The notes under the pieces are model-generated. The model was not told where the DNA came from and made no database searches. It saw only the letters and a list, made by a program, of their open reading frames with translations. Made by a program: the position numbers and the translations under genes. Below are positions 37,165 through 46,862 of a stretch of DNA of 64,000 bases, one piece after another (position 1 is the first letter of the stretch; every line of letters begins with the position of its first letter). The stretch lies in contig NZ_MVJM01000003.1 in assembly GCF_002156385.1 (NCBI RefSeq), positions 352,751-416,750 of the forward strand, given 5' to 3'. The stretch is from Halalkalibacter urbisdiaboli (GTDB lineage: Bacteria > Bacillota > Bacilli > Bacillales > Bacillaceae_D).

Positions 37165-38256
37165 ATGAAAGTTGTCGTTACTGGTGGTGGAACAGGGGGG
37201 CACATTTATCCTGCACTATCTCTAATAAAAGAAATAAAAAAGGAACAGCCAAAAGCCGAAATTTTATACATTGGAACAGAACGTGGACTTGAAAGTGAAC
37301 TCGTTCCGAGAGAAAATATCCCATTTAAAACAATTCATATAACAGGATTTCGCCGAAAATTATCATTTGAAAACGTTAAGACTGTTGCACGTTTTATACA
37401 GGGTGTTAAAAAATCGAAACAAATGATGAAAGAATTTAAACCTGATGTAGTCATTGGGACCGGCGGGTATGTATGTGGACCAGTAGTGTACGCAGCAGCA
37501 AAGCTTGGAATTCCAACTGTTATCCATGAACAAAACAGCGTTCCAGGTTTGACGAATAAATTTTTGAGTAAATATGTTAATAAAATTGCAATATGCTTTG
37601 AAGAAGCAAAAAAGTTTTTTCCTGAAGAAAAGGTTGTTTTCACTGGAAATCCTCGTGCATCTGAAGTTAAAGATGTTAATCCTAAAATGGGAAGAGACTC
37701 TCTTGGTCTCGTTGATGGAAAGAAAACGGTTCTTATCGTGGGAGGGAGTAGGGGAGCAAGACCGATAAATGACGCTTTACTCTCTGTAGTTGGTGATATT
37801 TCTAAGAAGCCTTATCAAGTCGTGTATGTTACAGGGACTGTTCACTATGATGCAGTTGTGGAAAAAGTAAAAGAACATAGTAACCCATCAAATGTAATTA
37901 TAAAACCATTTATCCATAACATGCCTGATGTATTAAGTGCTGTAGATTTAATCGTTGCAAGAGCAGGGGCAACAACCCTTGCGGAAATAACAGCACTAGG
38001 TTTACCAAGTATCCTAATTCCTAGTCCGTATGTTACGAATAATCACCAGGAAAAAAATGCACATGCACTTAGTTCAAAGGGAGCAGCGATTCTTAGATTA
38101 GAGAAGGAAATGAGCGGAAAGCAATTAATAAAGGATATCGACTTAGTGCTGTCTGATGAAATAAAATGGGAGAGTATGCATAAGGAGGCCTTACAAATAG
38201 GTGTGCCGAATGCGGCAGCAGACCTTTACGATCTACTAAAGACGGTTTCACGCTAA
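37165..38256 (+). CDS. murG: Lipid II-forming GlcNAc transferase MurG
   Basis: 363-aa peripheral membrane glycosyltransferase (GT28) that converts lipid I to lipid II. It has the N-terminal [14 protein letters not shown] loop, [24 protein letters not shown] and the C-terminal UDP-GlcNAc site [30 protein letters not shown] precedes the ATG. It is separated from spoVE by a terminator, and murB follows after 54 nt. Confidence 0.97.
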   Translation: MKVVVTGGGTGGHIYPALSLIKEIKKEQPKAEILYIGTERGLESELVPRENIPFKTIHITGFRRKLSFENVKTVARFIQGVKKSKQMMKEFKPDVVIGTGGYVCGPVVYAAAKLGIPTVIHEQNSVPGLTNKFLSKYVNKIAICFEEAKKFFPEEKVVFTGNPRASEVKDVNPKMGRDSLGLVDGKKTVLIVGGSRGARPINDALLSVVGDISKKPYQVVYVTGTVHYDAVVEKVKEHSNPSNVIIKPFIHNMPDVLSAVDLIVARAGATTLAEITALGLPSILIPSPYVTNNHQEKNAHALSSKGAAILRLEKEMSGKQLIKDIDLVLSDEIKWESMHKEALQIGVPNAAADLYDLLKTVSR

Positions 38257-38310
38257 CTAGGCGGTTGCATATACTACTTGGTAACATGGAGAATGAAATG
38301 AGGGTTGAAA

Positions 38311-39219
38311 ATGAAGCAGATTATAAAATTATTACAAGATGAAAATGTAGGGACTGTGAAGAGTCAAGAGTCTCTTACAAACCATACAACCTGGAAAATA
38401 GGAGGGCCAGCAGATATTTTTGTAGAGCCCAACGGTATTGATGGCCTAAAAAAAACAATGAACATAATTAATGATACAGGGATAAACTGGCGTGTGATAG
38501 GTAGGGGTTCGAATTTGCTAGTGGCTGATGGTGGAATTGAAGGGGTCGTTATTAAATTAACGAAAGGGTTTGAGCAGCTTGAAGTCCAAGGTGAAGAAAT
38601 TAAAGTTGGCGGAGGCTATCCATTAATTAAACTAGCAACACTTATTAGTCGACAAGGTCTTTCAGGATTAGAATTTGCAGGTGGAATTCCTGGTTCGGTT
38701 GGAGGAGCCGTATTTATGAACGCAGGGGCCCATGGTTCGGATATTTCTGAGATCTTAAAGGAAGCGCACGTTCTGTTTGCTGATGGTACGATGGAATGGA
38801 TTAAAGCAGAGGATATGGATTTTTCATATCGGACATCACGCTTACAAAAAGAGGATGCCATTTGTATTGAAGCTATTTTTACATTAAAAAAAGGGAATAA
38901 AGAAGAAATTGTTAAACATATGCAAAAAAACAAAGACTACCGACGAGAGTCGCAACCATGGGCTCATCCTTGCTGTGGAAGTGTATTCCGTAACCCACTT
39001 CCACACCATGCAGGTAAACTTATTGAGGATGCCGGGTTAAAAGGGTATCGGATTGGCGGAGCACAGATATCAGAGGTGCATGCAAATTTTATTGTCAATG
39101 TGGATAAAGCGAAAGCCAAAGACGTGTTGGACCTTATTCACTATGCAAAAGAAACGGTCAAGGAAAAATATGGGGTTGATATGGAAACGGAAGTGGAAAT
39201 GATAGGTCGGATGGTTTAA
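38311..39219 (+). CDS. murB: UDP-N-acetylenolpyruvoylglucosamine reductase
   Basis: 302-aa FAD enzyme reducing UDP-GlcNAc-enolpyruvate to UDP-MurNAc. It shows [29 protein letters not shown] (FAD), [25 protein letters not shown] and [11 protein letters not shown], where the usual catalytic Ser is in GSVFRNP (a Gram-positive MurB type). ATG 38311, 6 nt after TGAGGG, is preferred to TTG 38305. Confidence 0.96.
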   Translation: MKQIIKLLQDENVGTVKSQESLTNHTTWKIGGPADIFVEPNGIDGLKKTMNIINDTGINWRVIGRGSNLLVADGGIEGVVIKLTKGFEQLEVQGEEIKVGGGYPLIKLATLISRQGLSGLEFAGGIPGSVGGAVFMNAGAHGSDISEILKEAHVLFADGTMEWIKAEDMDFSYRTSRLQKEDAICIEAIFTLKKGNKEEIVKHMQKNKDYRRESQPWAHPCCGSVFRNPLPHHAGKLIEDAGLKGYRIGGAQISEVHANFIVNVDKAKAKDVLDLIHYAKETVKEKYGVDMETEVEMIGRMV

Positions 39220-39253
39220 GTTGCAATTAGTATAACCTTTATTCGTTAATATA

Positions 39254-39395
39254 TGGTATAATTAAACAGCCAAAATGCGCTCGTAAATGAAATCATCTTG
39301 AGCCTTTTTCTTCTGTTTTTTTGAAGAAAAAGGTCTTTTTACAAGCTAAGCATCGGAAGGTTTTCAAGAAAGACCGCATCGCGGTTTTTCTTGAA
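39254..39395 (+). promoter_or_regulatory. divIB promoter and two-hairpin leader
   Basis: Extended -10 promoter TGGTATAAT (39254-39262) upstream of a leader with two structures. The first is CCTTTTTCTTC / GAAGAAAAAGG (39303-39333), followed by TCTTTTT, a terminator form. The second is a 15-bp hairpin at 39363-39395 (TTCAAGAAAGACCGC pairing with GCGGTTTTTCTTGAA). GGTCTTT at 39332-39338 can instead pair with AAAGACC in the second hairpin, which would open the first stem, so attenuation is possible. Confidence 0.5.
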
Positions 39396-39442
39396 TAAAC
39401 TGACAGAATCCTTTTTATCAAAAATATTGCGGGGGTTTAGAA

Positions 39443-40222
39443 ATGAGTACGGAAAAAATCGTGACAATCAATGAACGGATCCCCTCATTAAAAGAGCAAC
39501 GTAAGCGCCGAGCTAATCAGAGACTATTGTTTTTTTTACTTTTGTTTTTTGTGTTGCTTTTACTTATGGTCTATTTCCAATCTCCTTTAAGTCATATAAA
39601 GAAAATTGAGGTTCAGGGGAATTATCTACTACAAGATGAAGTTATTATTAAATCAAGTGGGCTTTCAATTGGGACAAGCATTTGGAATCTACAAGAAGAG
39701 GAACGTCAGGAAAAGATTATAGGGAATCCGGAAGTTGTTGATGCCACCATTTCACGTCAGCTACCAAATACAGTTGTGATTCATGTATCTGAGTACCCTC
39801 GTGTTGGTTACCTTCTAAACGATGGAAAATATTATCCTATTTTGTCAACAGGAGCCTTCCTAGGCCCACTAGAACGTCAGGAATTTCCAGCTGATGCCCC
39901 TATTTTAGTTGACTGGAAGCAGGGGAGTGAACTTGGGGAAATGGCAGCGGAGTTAACGAAAATGCCAGAGCAAATCAATGAACGGATATCAGAAATTTTT
40001 TATACCCCTACTGATACAGATCCTTTTTATATTACAATTCACATGAATGATGGATACGAAGTACATTCTACCATTCGAAATTTTTCGGAAAGAATGGCCC
40101 CTTATCCATCGATAATACAAGAGCTTGATCCAAAAAAGAAAGGCATCATTCATATGAGAATGAGTCCGTATTTTGAAGAGTTTTCTAATAAGGAGGAGGA
40201 AGAAAGTGAAGGTGAAGGGTAA
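39443..40222 (+). CDS. divIB: Cell division protein DivIB (FtsQ)
   Basis: 259-aa bitopic protein. It has a basic cytoplasmic tail (RIPSLKEQRKRRANQR), one membrane helix (about 28-46), a POTRA domain (SHIKKIEVQGNYLLQ to VIHVSEYPRVGYLL), a beta domain and an acidic C-terminal tail. It is part of the FtsL-DivIC-DivIB complex at the septum. GCGGGGG precedes the ATG. Its 3' end overlaps ylxW by 17 nt; the acidic tail codons double as the ylxW binding site. Confidence 0.95.
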   Translation: MSTEKIVTINERIPSLKEQRKRRANQRLLFFLLLFFVLLLLMVYFQSPLSHIKKIEVQGNYLLQDEVIIKSSGLSIGTSIWNLQEEERQEKIIGNPEVVDATISRQLPNTVVIHVSEYPRVGYLLNDGKYYPILSTGAFLGPLERQEFPADAPILVDWKQGSELGEMAAELTKMPEQINERISEIFYTPTDTDPFYITIHMNDGYEVHSTIRNFSERMAPYPSIIQELDPKKKGIIHMRMSPYFEEFSNKEEEESEGEG

Positions 40223-40922
40223 GCATGCTATCCTATCCTTCGTTCTACTTGTTACTGGTTTCATTCTAGCATTAAGCTATGAGATTACAAACGAGAGACA
40301 GGCTGAGCTTAACCCTGGCTATGAGCGTGAATGGAAGCATGAAGATCAACTTAGAAATCAAATTATTATGGAACAAACGGTGAACTTACGCTTGCAAGAA
40401 GATTTACGAGCTTATCAAGCTGAAGTTAGGGCGCTGGAAGAGGACCTTGCAACACATGATGAGGAAAAAGAGGTGTTAGCAACTAATTTACTAGAAGATG
40501 TTGAACGTTTAAGAAAATTAGTTGGTAGTGTGAAAGTTAAGGGGCCAGGAATTGAAGTATCCCTTGAGGATTCTTCCTATGTACCTGAAGGTGCTAATGT
40601 AAATGATTATATTGTCCATGAAGCTCACGTACAGTTAGTTGTTCATGAATTATTTGTTTCCGGTGCAGAAGCAATTGCTATTAATGGATACCGCCTTTCA
40701 CATCAATCTTATATACAATGCGCGGGGCCTGTTATTATGATAGACGGTAATGCTTCAAGTGCACCATTTGTAATAACGGCAATTGGAGACGCAGATAAGT
40801 TAGATTCTTCACTTGGATTAATTGGCGGAGTAAAAGATCAACTATTAAATGACGAGATTACTGTACGGATACAGAAAAAAGATGTAATCGAGCTTAATCC
40901 TTATTTATCGGAGAGAGGATGA
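40206..40922 (+). CDS. ylxW: YlxW, DUF881 family protein
   Basis: 238-aa protein with an N-terminal membrane helix (about 7-25), a coiled coil (about 50-95) and a DUF881 domain (GPGIEVSLEDSSYVPEGA, IVHEAHVQLVVHELF, AEAIAINGYRLSH). GTG 40206 follows AGGAGGAGG inside divIB. DUF881 proteins accompany division and small basic protein genes in Firmicutes and Actinobacteria. The exact role is unknown. Confidence 0.9.
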   Translation: MKVKGKHAILSFVLLVTGFILALSYEITNERQAELNPGYEREWKHEDQLRNQIIMEQTVNLRLQEDLRAYQAEVRALEEDLATHDEEKEVLATNLLEDVERLRKLVGSVKVKGPGIEVSLEDSSYVPEGANVNDYIVHEAHVQLVVHELFVSGAEAIAINGYRLSHQSYIQCAGPVIMIDGNASSAPFVITAIGDADKLDSSLGLIGGVKDQLLNDEITVRIQKKDVIELNPYLSERG

Positions 40923-40929
40923 GGCGAAG

Positions 40930-41637
40930 ATGGATAGAAAGTGGATTTTTACGATTATTACGCTCGTCATCGGCTTTATGCTCGCTATTCAGTTCCAAAC
41001 AACACAAGAACCAGTTGTTCGTGATACAAGAGACATTCGTGAATTAAGAAATGAACTTAGATTTGAGCAAGAAAGACGTCAACAATTAAATGAAGAAATT
41101 GAAAAAACGCGTTCGTTACTCTTTCAATATGAAACCTCATTAGAAAATAGAGATGACAACATAATTGAGGTGTTACAAGAGCAGATTGAATTATTACGAG
41201 AAGAGGCAGGTCTTACTGAGAAAAAGGGAAAAGGAATCGTAATAACAATTGATAGTCTTAATCAGGATTTTTATCTTAACGAAACGAGAAGAACGCCACC
41301 TCCAGCTCTTTTTCGTTATCTAGTAAACGAGTTAAACATTTACGGAGCGAAAGAAATTGCAGTTGGTGATGAACGGATCATATCGATATCGGCGTTTCGT
41401 GATGTGAACGGTATTACTCATTTAAATACAAGAAGATTACCACCATTACCGGTTGAAGTGAAGGTAATTAGTGATCAACCAGAACGATTACATAATCATA
41501 TGGTTGTGTCAGAGTCTTTGGAGTACTTTGAAATCGACGGATACAGTTTTGAAGTGACCGTGGTCGATGAAATAGTCCTACCAGCTTTTGAACAAACACC
41601 CCGTGTAAGGTACATGGAAGAAGTAAAGGAGGGCTAA
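40930..41637 (+). CDS. ylxX: YlxX, DUF881 family protein
   Basis: 235-aa paralog of the preceding gene with the same plan: membrane helix (5-22), coiled coil (about 30-90) and DUF881 domain (GKGIVITIDSLNQDF, LFRYLVNELNIYGAKEIAVG). Low identity to YlxW shows an old duplication. It starts 8 nt after ylxW and 8 nt before sbp, so the three are one translational block. Confidence 0.9.
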   Translation: MDRKWIFTIITLVIGFMLAIQFQTTQEPVVRDTRDIRELRNELRFEQERRQQLNEEIEKTRSLLFQYETSLENRDDNIIEVLQEQIELLREEAGLTEKKGKGIVITIDSLNQDFYLNETRRTPPPALFRYLVNELNIYGAKEIAVGDERIISISAFRDVNGITHLNTRRLPPLPVEVKVISDQPERLHNHMVVSESLEYFEIDGYSFEVTVVDEIVLPAFEQTPRVRYMEEVKEG

Positions 41638-41644
41638 TTAAATT

Positions 41645-42016
41645 ATGTGGCTACCAATTTTAGGTTTATTAGTTGGGATCATTTTAGGTGTAATGACGGA
41701 ATTTAGGGTACCAGCCGAATATTCAAGTTATTTATCTATTGCTGTGTTAGCCGCGTTAGATACATTATTTGGGGGAGTAAGAGCACATTTGCAGGAAACG
41801 TTTGATTCAAACGTTTTTGTGACAGGATTCTTTTTTAATATTTTATTAGCAGCAGGTTTGGCTTTTCTAGGTGTTCATCTTGGTGTAGACTTATATTTAG
41901 CAGCTATTTTTGCTTTCGGTGTCAGACTGTTCAACAATATTGCTGTTATTCGTCGCTTAATTTTATCAAGATGGGAAGCAAAGAGGACTCAACAGCAAGC
42001 TGAAAATGCTCGCTAA
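41645..42016 (+). CDS. sbp: Small basic protein Sbp (DUF1290)
   Basis: 123-aa membrane protein with three to four helices and the conserved core YLSIAVLAALDTLFGGVRAHLQETFD, ending in a basic tail. It is always next to DUF881 genes upstream of ftsA in Bacilli; the function is unknown. AAAGGAGG lies about 9 nt before the ATG. Confidence 0.92.
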   Translation: MWLPILGLLVGIILGVMTEFRVPAEYSSYLSIAVLAALDTLFGGVRAHLQETFDSNVFVTGFFFNILLAAGLAFLGVHLGVDLYLAAIFAFGVRLFNNIAVIRRLILSRWEAKRTQQQAENAR

Positions 42017-42078
42017 TTCAAATGAATGAAAAATAATAAAAACAAGTGTTGAAAAAATTAAGAAAATAAGCGTTAATA

Positions 42079-42107
42079 AGAGGATAAGAGAGTTTCTTGT
42101 TGAATAT
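42079..42107 (+). promoter_or_regulatory. SigH-type promoter of ftsAZ
   Basis: AGAGGATAA (42079-42087), an 11-nt spacer and GTTGAATAT (42099-42107) match the SigH consensus RnAGGAwww - N11-12 - RnnGAATww at all fixed positions. B. subtilis ftsAZ has a SigH promoter that raises FtsZ at the onset of sporulation. Confidence 0.78.
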
Positions 42108-42223
42108 CTCTATATCGATGCTTTAGATATTATATTTTGAGATAGAAATTACAGGAAATCTGAATACATCCTACGCCGTAGCAGATGAAGCGCTAATTAA
42201 TTTATTTAGGGAGGTGCCACAGA

Positions 42224-43501
42224 TTGAACAACAACGAGATTTACGTAAGTTTAGACATCGGTACATCCAATGTCAGAGTTATCATTGGTGAAATGACAGG
42301 TGGGGCCATTAATATTATTGGAGTAGGAAATGCTACTTCAGAAGGAATAAAAAAAGGTTCCATTGTAGATATTGATGAAACAGTAAAATCAATTCGCAGA
42401 GCGGTAGAACAGGCAGAGCGGATGGTCGGGCTCTCAATCAAGCAAGTGATTGTTGGAGTGAATGGAAACCATATTCAGTTACAGCCGTGTCATGGTGTGG
42501 TAGCTGTTTCTAGTCCTGATAGAGAAATCGGTGACGAAGATATTTCACGAGTTATTGATGCTGCACAGGTTATCTCAATTCCACCTGAGCGAGAAATTAT
42601 TGATGTCATTCCAAGGCAATTTGTTGTTGACGGTTTAGATGAAATAAATGACCCAAGAGGAATGATTGGTGTACGATTAGAAATGGATGGAACAATTATT
42701 ACTGGGTCGAAAACAATTTTACATAATTTACTTCGCTGTGTGGAGCGAGCAGGTTTGCAAGTTGCTGATATTTGTTTACAACCACTTGCATCTGGTTCAA
42801 TTGCTGTATCGAAAGATGAAAAGAGCTTAGGGGTTTGTTTAATTGATATTGGTGGCGGCTCCGTTACCATTTCAGTTTTTGAACAAGGTACGCTTCAATC
42901 TTCTTCTGTCCTACCTATCGGTGGTGATCACATTACAAATGATATTGCAATCGGGCTTAGAATTTCAACGGAGGAAGCCGAGCGGATTAAAGTAAAGCAT
43001 GGACATGCTTTTATCGATGAAGCTTCGGAGGAAGAAAGATTCTCTGTTTCTGCAATCGGTAGCGGTGAAAGTGACGAGTTTTCTCAATATGAATTGGCAC
43101 ATATAATTGAACCAAGAATTGAGGAAATGTTTGAATTAATCTATAAGGAAATAAAAAGGTTAGGGTATAGTGATTTTCCAAGTGGCTATGTACTAACTGG
43201 TGGTACCTCGGTTATACCAGGCATGCTAGAGCTGGCGAAGGAAATGCTTCATGCAAATATTCGAGTGGCAATTCCTGATTATATTGGAGTACGCGAACCA
43301 CAGTACACAACGGGTGTTGGCTTAATTCAGTTTGCTTATAAAAATGTGAAAATTCAAGGTAAAGAAGTAGCTGCATCTGTAAGTAATATTGAATCGGAAG
43401 GAGATTCAAACAGCAGCTATGAAAAGCAACAACCGAAAAAGTCTGACAAACCGAAAGCAAAATCAAAAATGAAAAATTGGTTTAAAGTTTTCTTTGAATA
43501 G
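42224..43501 (+). CDS. ftsA: Cell division protein FtsA
   Basis: 425-aa actin-like ATPase that tethers FtsZ to the membrane. It has YVSLDIGTSNVRVIIGE (phosphate 1), the 1C domain, LIDIGGGSVTISVF (phosphate 2), VLTGGTSVIPGM (adenosine) and a C-terminal amphipathic helix (KNWFKVFFE) for membrane binding. It starts at TTG 42224 with AGGGAGGTG 7-8 nt upstream; the N-terminus MNNNEIYVS matches orthologs. ftsZ follows after 35 nt. Confidence 0.97.
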   Translation: MNNNEIYVSLDIGTSNVRVIIGEMTGGAINIIGVGNATSEGIKKGSIVDIDETVKSIRRAVEQAERMVGLSIKQVIVGVNGNHIQLQPCHGVVAVSSPDREIGDEDISRVIDAAQVISIPPEREIIDVIPRQFVVDGLDEINDPRGMIGVRLEMDGTIITGSKTILHNLLRCVERAGLQVADICLQPLASGSIAVSKDEKSLGVCLIDIGGGSVTISVFEQGTLQSSSVLPIGGDHITNDIAIGLRISTEEAERIKVKHGHAFIDEASEEERFSVSAIGSGESDEFSQYELAHIIEPRIEEMFELIYKEIKRLGYSDFPSGYVLTGGTSVIPGMLELAKEMLHANIRVAIPDYIGVREPQYTTGVGLIQFAYKNVKIQGKEVAASVSNIESEGDSNSSYEKQQPKKSDKPKAKSKMKNWFKVFFE

Positions 43502-43536
43502 TAAGCAGGTAGATAGTCTTATTAGGGGGACCTCAC

Positions 43537-44676
43537 ATGTTAGAGTTTGAAATGGATATGGAACAATTAGCACAAATTAAAGTTATTGGCGTTGGTGGAG
43601 GCGGTAGTAACGCCGTTAACAGGATGATTGAAAACGGCCTCCAAGGTGTTGAATTTATCGCGGTGAATACAGATGCACAAGCTCTGCACTTATCGAAAGC
43701 AGAAATTAAGCTACAGTTAGGCGGAAAGCTTACACGAGGTTTAGGAGCTGGTGCAAACCCAGATATCGGTAAGAAAGCAGCCGAGGAAAGCCGTGAACAA
43801 ATTGAGGAAGTTCTTCAAGGAGCAGATATGGTCTTTATTACAGCCGGCATGGGCGGTGGAACTGGAACGGGAGCTGCACCTGTTATAGCAGAAGTAGCAA
43901 AGGATATCGGTGCTTTAACAGTCGGTGTCGTGACACGTCCATTTACATTTGAAGGTCGGAAGCGTTCAAATCAAGCTGCAAACGGTATTGCAGCATTAAA
44001 AGAAAAAGTCGATACGTTGATCGTGATTCCTAATGACCGCTTATTAGAAATCGTTGATAAGAATACACCAATGTTAGAGGCGTTCCGTGAAGCAGATAAC
44101 GTTCTTCGACAAGGGGTTCAGGGTATTTCAGATTTAATCGCTGTTCCAGGTCTTATTAATCTAGATTTTGCCGATGTAAAGACCATTATGAGTGATAAGG
44201 GATCTGCTTTAATGGGAATTGGGATTGCTACAGGTGAAAATCGCGCCTCGGAAGCTGCTAAAAAAGCAATATCAAGTCCATTACTAGAAACGTCTGTAGA
44301 TGGTGCACAAGGTGTGCTTATGAATATTACTGGTGGCTCAAACCTTAGCTTATATGAAGTTCATGAAGCTGCGGAGATTGTATCAGCAGCATCTGATGCA
44401 GAAGTAAACATGATTTTCGGTTCCGTTATTAATGAAAACTTGAAAGATGAAATTGTCGTTACGGTTATCGCTACCGGTTTTGATGATACAGAAACAAAAT
44501 CACCACAGCGTCAATTACAGCCGAAGTCTACTAAATCGATCCCGTCACATGAGGAGGCTCCGAAAGAGAATCGTTTCGGCGCACAACCTCAGCAATCTAC
44601 ACCAACTTCAAATGAACCGATGGATACGTTAGATATCCCAACCTTCCTTAGAAATCGAAGAAATCGTTCAAAATAA
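43537..44676 (+). CDS. ftsZ: Cell division protein FtsZ
   Basis: 379-aa tubulin-like GTPase forming the Z-ring. It has [17 protein letters not shown], the tubulin signature [15 protein letters not shown], the T7 synergy loop [11 protein letters not shown], a variable Gln-rich linker (about 318-360) and the conserved C-terminal peptide [12 protein letters not shown], which binds FtsA and SepF. Start and length fit the family. A strong terminator follows. Confidence 0.98.
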   Translation: MLEFEMDMEQLAQIKVIGVGGGGSNAVNRMIENGLQGVEFIAVNTDAQALHLSKAEIKLQLGGKLTRGLGAGANPDIGKKAAEESREQIEEVLQGADMVFITAGMGGGTGTGAAPVIAEVAKDIGALTVGVVTRPFTFEGRKRSNQAANGIAALKEKVDTLIVIPNDRLLEIVDKNTPMLEAFREADNVLRQGVQGISDLIAVPGLINLDFADVKTIMSDKGSALMGIGIATGENRASEAAKKAISSPLLETSVDGAQGVLMNITGGSNLSLYEVHEAAEIVSAASDAEVNMIFGSVINENLKDEIVVTVIATGFDDTETKSPQRQLQPKSTKSIPSHEEAPKENRFGAQPQQSTPTSNEPMDTLDIPTFLRNRRNRSK

Positions 44677-44681
44677 TTACT

Positions 44682-44715
44682 AAAAAGTACTAGTCATCTG
44701 ACTAGTACTTTTTTT
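44682..44715 (+). terminator. Terminator after ftsZ
   Basis: Fifteen-base-pair stem (AAAAAGTACTAGTCA and its complement) with a 2-nt loop and seven T. Confidence 0.93.
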
Positions 44716-44788
44716 AATAGGCGGAACGTTTTTTGTTACGCCGGCAGCCGAGCGAAGGGAGGCTCAGTTTTAATAGGCGGAACGTTTT
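44712..44788. repeat. 21-nt perfect direct repeat after ftsZ
   Basis: The 21-mer containing AATAGGCGGAACG occurs at 44712-44732 and again at 44768-44788, 56 nt apart. The intervening GC-rich segment can fold weakly (GAGC..GCTC). It lies between the ftsZ terminator and the spoIIG promoter region. In B. subtilis bpr genes occupy this place; here nothing is coded. Confidence 0.7.
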
Positions 44789-44914
44789 CCAACGGGAAGG
44801 TAAGTTTACAATATAGTAATTGCACTCGATATTTCCCTTACTAATTTCCTAAACTCTTTACATGACAGATTTTGTGAAAATCTTTCAAAATAACAGCCTT
44901 TGGCTCGTCATGAA

Positions 44915-44948
44915 ATGACAGACTTCCGAATACAATCTAATATATACT
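44915..44948 (+). promoter_or_regulatory. spoIIG promoter (Spo0A-dependent, 22-nt spacer)
   Basis: ATGACA (44915-44920) and TATACT (44943-44948) are separated by 22 nt. This unusual spacing is known for the Spo0A-activated SigA promoter of B. subtilis spoIIG, and the bases after the -35 (GACTT) also match it. A further ATGACAGA copy near 44861 may mark an upstream 0A region. Together with the repeat entry this accounts for the 302-nt gap 44677-44978. Confidence 0.75.
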
Positions 44949-44978
44949 TGTTTCAAATCAATAGATGCGAGGTTTAGT

Positions 44979-45902
44979 ATGACCTTATATTTAGATGTCA
45001 TCTGGTTTTTAAATCTATGTATTGATTATTTACTCATTGCGTTGACTGCCCTTGTTCTAAAAAGGCCTTTTGTTCAAATGCGGTTTTTGGTTGCGGCAGT
45101 ATTTGCATCTCTAGTTGTTTTTTTCATGTTTACACCTTATGGTATGCTGTTCTATCAACCATGGATGAAAGCATTATATTCAGCCGTAATCGTTCTAATT
45201 GCATTTGGATTTAAACGATTTACGTATTTTATTCAAGGTTTACTTATGTTTTATTTTGTAACGTTTATGACAGGTGGAGGATTATTTGCTCTTCATTATT
45301 TCTGGCAAACAGAAGTTGACATTCTCACAGGGCTAACATCAGCGAAAGGGATGTATGGGAGTAAAATTAGCTGGGTGTTCGTTTTCATAGGATTTCCGTT
45401 AGTATGGTATTTTGCAAAGCAACGGTTTGAAACGATTGAAGTTAAACGAATTCAGTATGACCAACTAGCCTCTATTGATATTGTAATAGAAGGGTATACC
45501 TTTACAATGCAAGGATTAATTGATAGTGGTAACCAGCTCTATGACCCAATTACTAAAGTACCTGTCATGATAATTGAAGCCGAACTACTTTATGATGCCT
45601 TTGGAAAAACTGTTGTACAAGAGATATTGTCTTATACTGAACAAGAGTCAACGCAGAGTGAACAGGCTACTAAGCTAATGAGTCGTTTACGAATCATTCC
45701 CTATCGTGTCATAGGTCAATCGACACCTTTTCTAACAGCGATTAAACCAGATCGAGTCACGATTAAGCATGATAACAAGCTTTATGAAGTCACGAGAGTT
45801 TTAATTGGTATTCAGGAACGTGAACTCTCTCCGGAAGGGGCGTATCAATGTATCGTTCATCCAAAGCTGTTAATCAACCAATCCATAAGCCTTGCGCAAT
45901 AA
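44979..45902 (+). CDS. spoIIGA: Sporulation sigma-E factor-processing protease SpoIIGA
   Basis: 307-aa membrane aspartic protease that cleaves pro-SigE in the mother cell after a SpoIIR signal. It has five N-terminal helices (about 1-145) and a soluble retropepsin-like domain with catalytic Asp182 in [15 protein letters not shown] lies 7 nt before the ATG. It is co-transcribed with sigE from the spoIIG promoter. Confidence 0.97.
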   Translation: MTLYLDVIWFLNLCIDYLLIALTALVLKRPFVQMRFLVAAVFASLVVFFMFTPYGMLFYQPWMKALYSAVIVLIAFGFKRFTYFIQGLLMFYFVTFMTGGGLFALHYFWQTEVDILTGLTSAKGMYGSKISWVFVFIGFPLVWYFAKQRFETIEVKRIQYDQLASIDIVIEGYTFTMQGLIDSGNQLYDPITKVPVMIIEAELLYDAFGKTVVQEILSYTEQESTQSEQATKLMSRLRIIPYRVIGQSTPFLTAIKPDRVTIKHDNKLYEVTRVLIGIQERELSPEGAYQCIVHPKLLINQSISLAQ

Positions 45903-45924
45903 TGAAAGAATAAGGAGGAGAAAT

Positions 45925-46638
45925 ATGTTAAAGCTAAAAGTTACATTATTTTGGTACAAGATGATGTATAAACTAGGAATGAAAGCAGACGAAATCTATT
46001 ACATCGGTGGAAGCGAAGCACTCCCTCCTCCACTCACCAAAGAGGAAGAGGCTGTCCTATTAAAGAAGCTTCCTTCAGGCGATAAAGCTGTTCGCTCAAT
46101 GCTGATTGAAAGAAATCTAAGATTAGTTGTTTACATTGCGCGTAAGTTCGAAAATACTGGTATAAATATTGAAGATCTTATCAGTATTGGAACGATCGGC
46201 TTAATTAAAGCTGTTAATACGTTTAATCCAGAAAAAAAGATTAAACTCGCAACGTATGCGTCACGTTGTATAGAAAATGAAATTCTCATGTACTTGAGAA
46301 GAAATAATAAAACACGTTCAGAAGTATCATTTGATGAACCACTGAATATCGATTGGGACGGTAATGAGTTATTATTGTCAGACGTACTTGGCACTGAGGA
46401 AGATATTATTACTAGAGGAATTGAAGAAAAGGTCGATCGTAAGTTGCTTGTAAAAGCATTACACACATTAAACGCCAGAGAAAAACAAATTATGGAATTA
46501 CGATTTGGACTGGCTGGAGATGAAGAAAAAACTCAAAAAGATGTTGCAGATATGCTAGGTATTTCCCAATCATACATATCACGATTGGAGAAGCGAATTA
46601 TTAAGCGACTTCAAAAAGAATTTAATAAAATGGTGTAA
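45925..46638 (+). CDS. sigE: RNA polymerase sigma-E factor, pro form
   Basis: 237-aa early mother-cell sigma factor. An N-terminal pro-sequence of about 27 residues ([20 protein letters not shown]) is removed by SpoIIGA. It has region 2 ([27 protein letters not shown]), nearly identical to B. subtilis, and region 4 with [22 protein letters not shown] 45925 follows AAGGAGGAG; the longer frame to 45892 is not used. It forms an operon with spoIIGA. Confidence 0.97.
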   Translation: MLKLKVTLFWYKMMYKLGMKADEIYYIGGSEALPPPLTKEEEAVLLKKLPSGDKAVRSMLIERNLRLVVYIARKFENTGINIEDLISIGTIGLIKAVNTFNPEKKIKLATYASRCIENEILMYLRRNNKTRSEVSFDEPLNIDWDGNELLLSDVLGTEEDIITRGIEEKVDRKLLVKALHTLNAREKQIMELRFGLAGDEEKTQKDVADMLGISQSYISRLEKRIIKRLQKEFNKMV

Positions 46639-46795
46639 TAACTGTACAAAAATCACTTTCAAAAGGGTTATTAGTGAAAATGGTATAGTGAGTAATTATT
46701 TAATATGAGCCAATCTCAAAAAAAAATTTTTCAGCATTATTTCGTTGTCATGACAAGCACGGAGACGAGCTATACTTTTATAGTGGCTCAGCTTC

Positions 46796-46825
46796 GTGCA
46801 TATTTTTTCCTCACTCGGAGATACT
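46796..46825 (+). promoter_or_regulatory. Putative SigF-type promoter of sigG
   Basis: GTGCATA (46796-46802), 14 nt, then GGAGATACT (46817-46825), which fits the SigF -10 form GGnnAnAHT. Forespore SigF transcription of sigG is established in B. subtilis. An imperfect inverted repeat overlaps the upstream flank (46757-46800). Confidence 0.6.
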
Positions 46826-46862
46826 TTACTTGACATCATCTCCCACGTTAGGAGGGAAAGAA

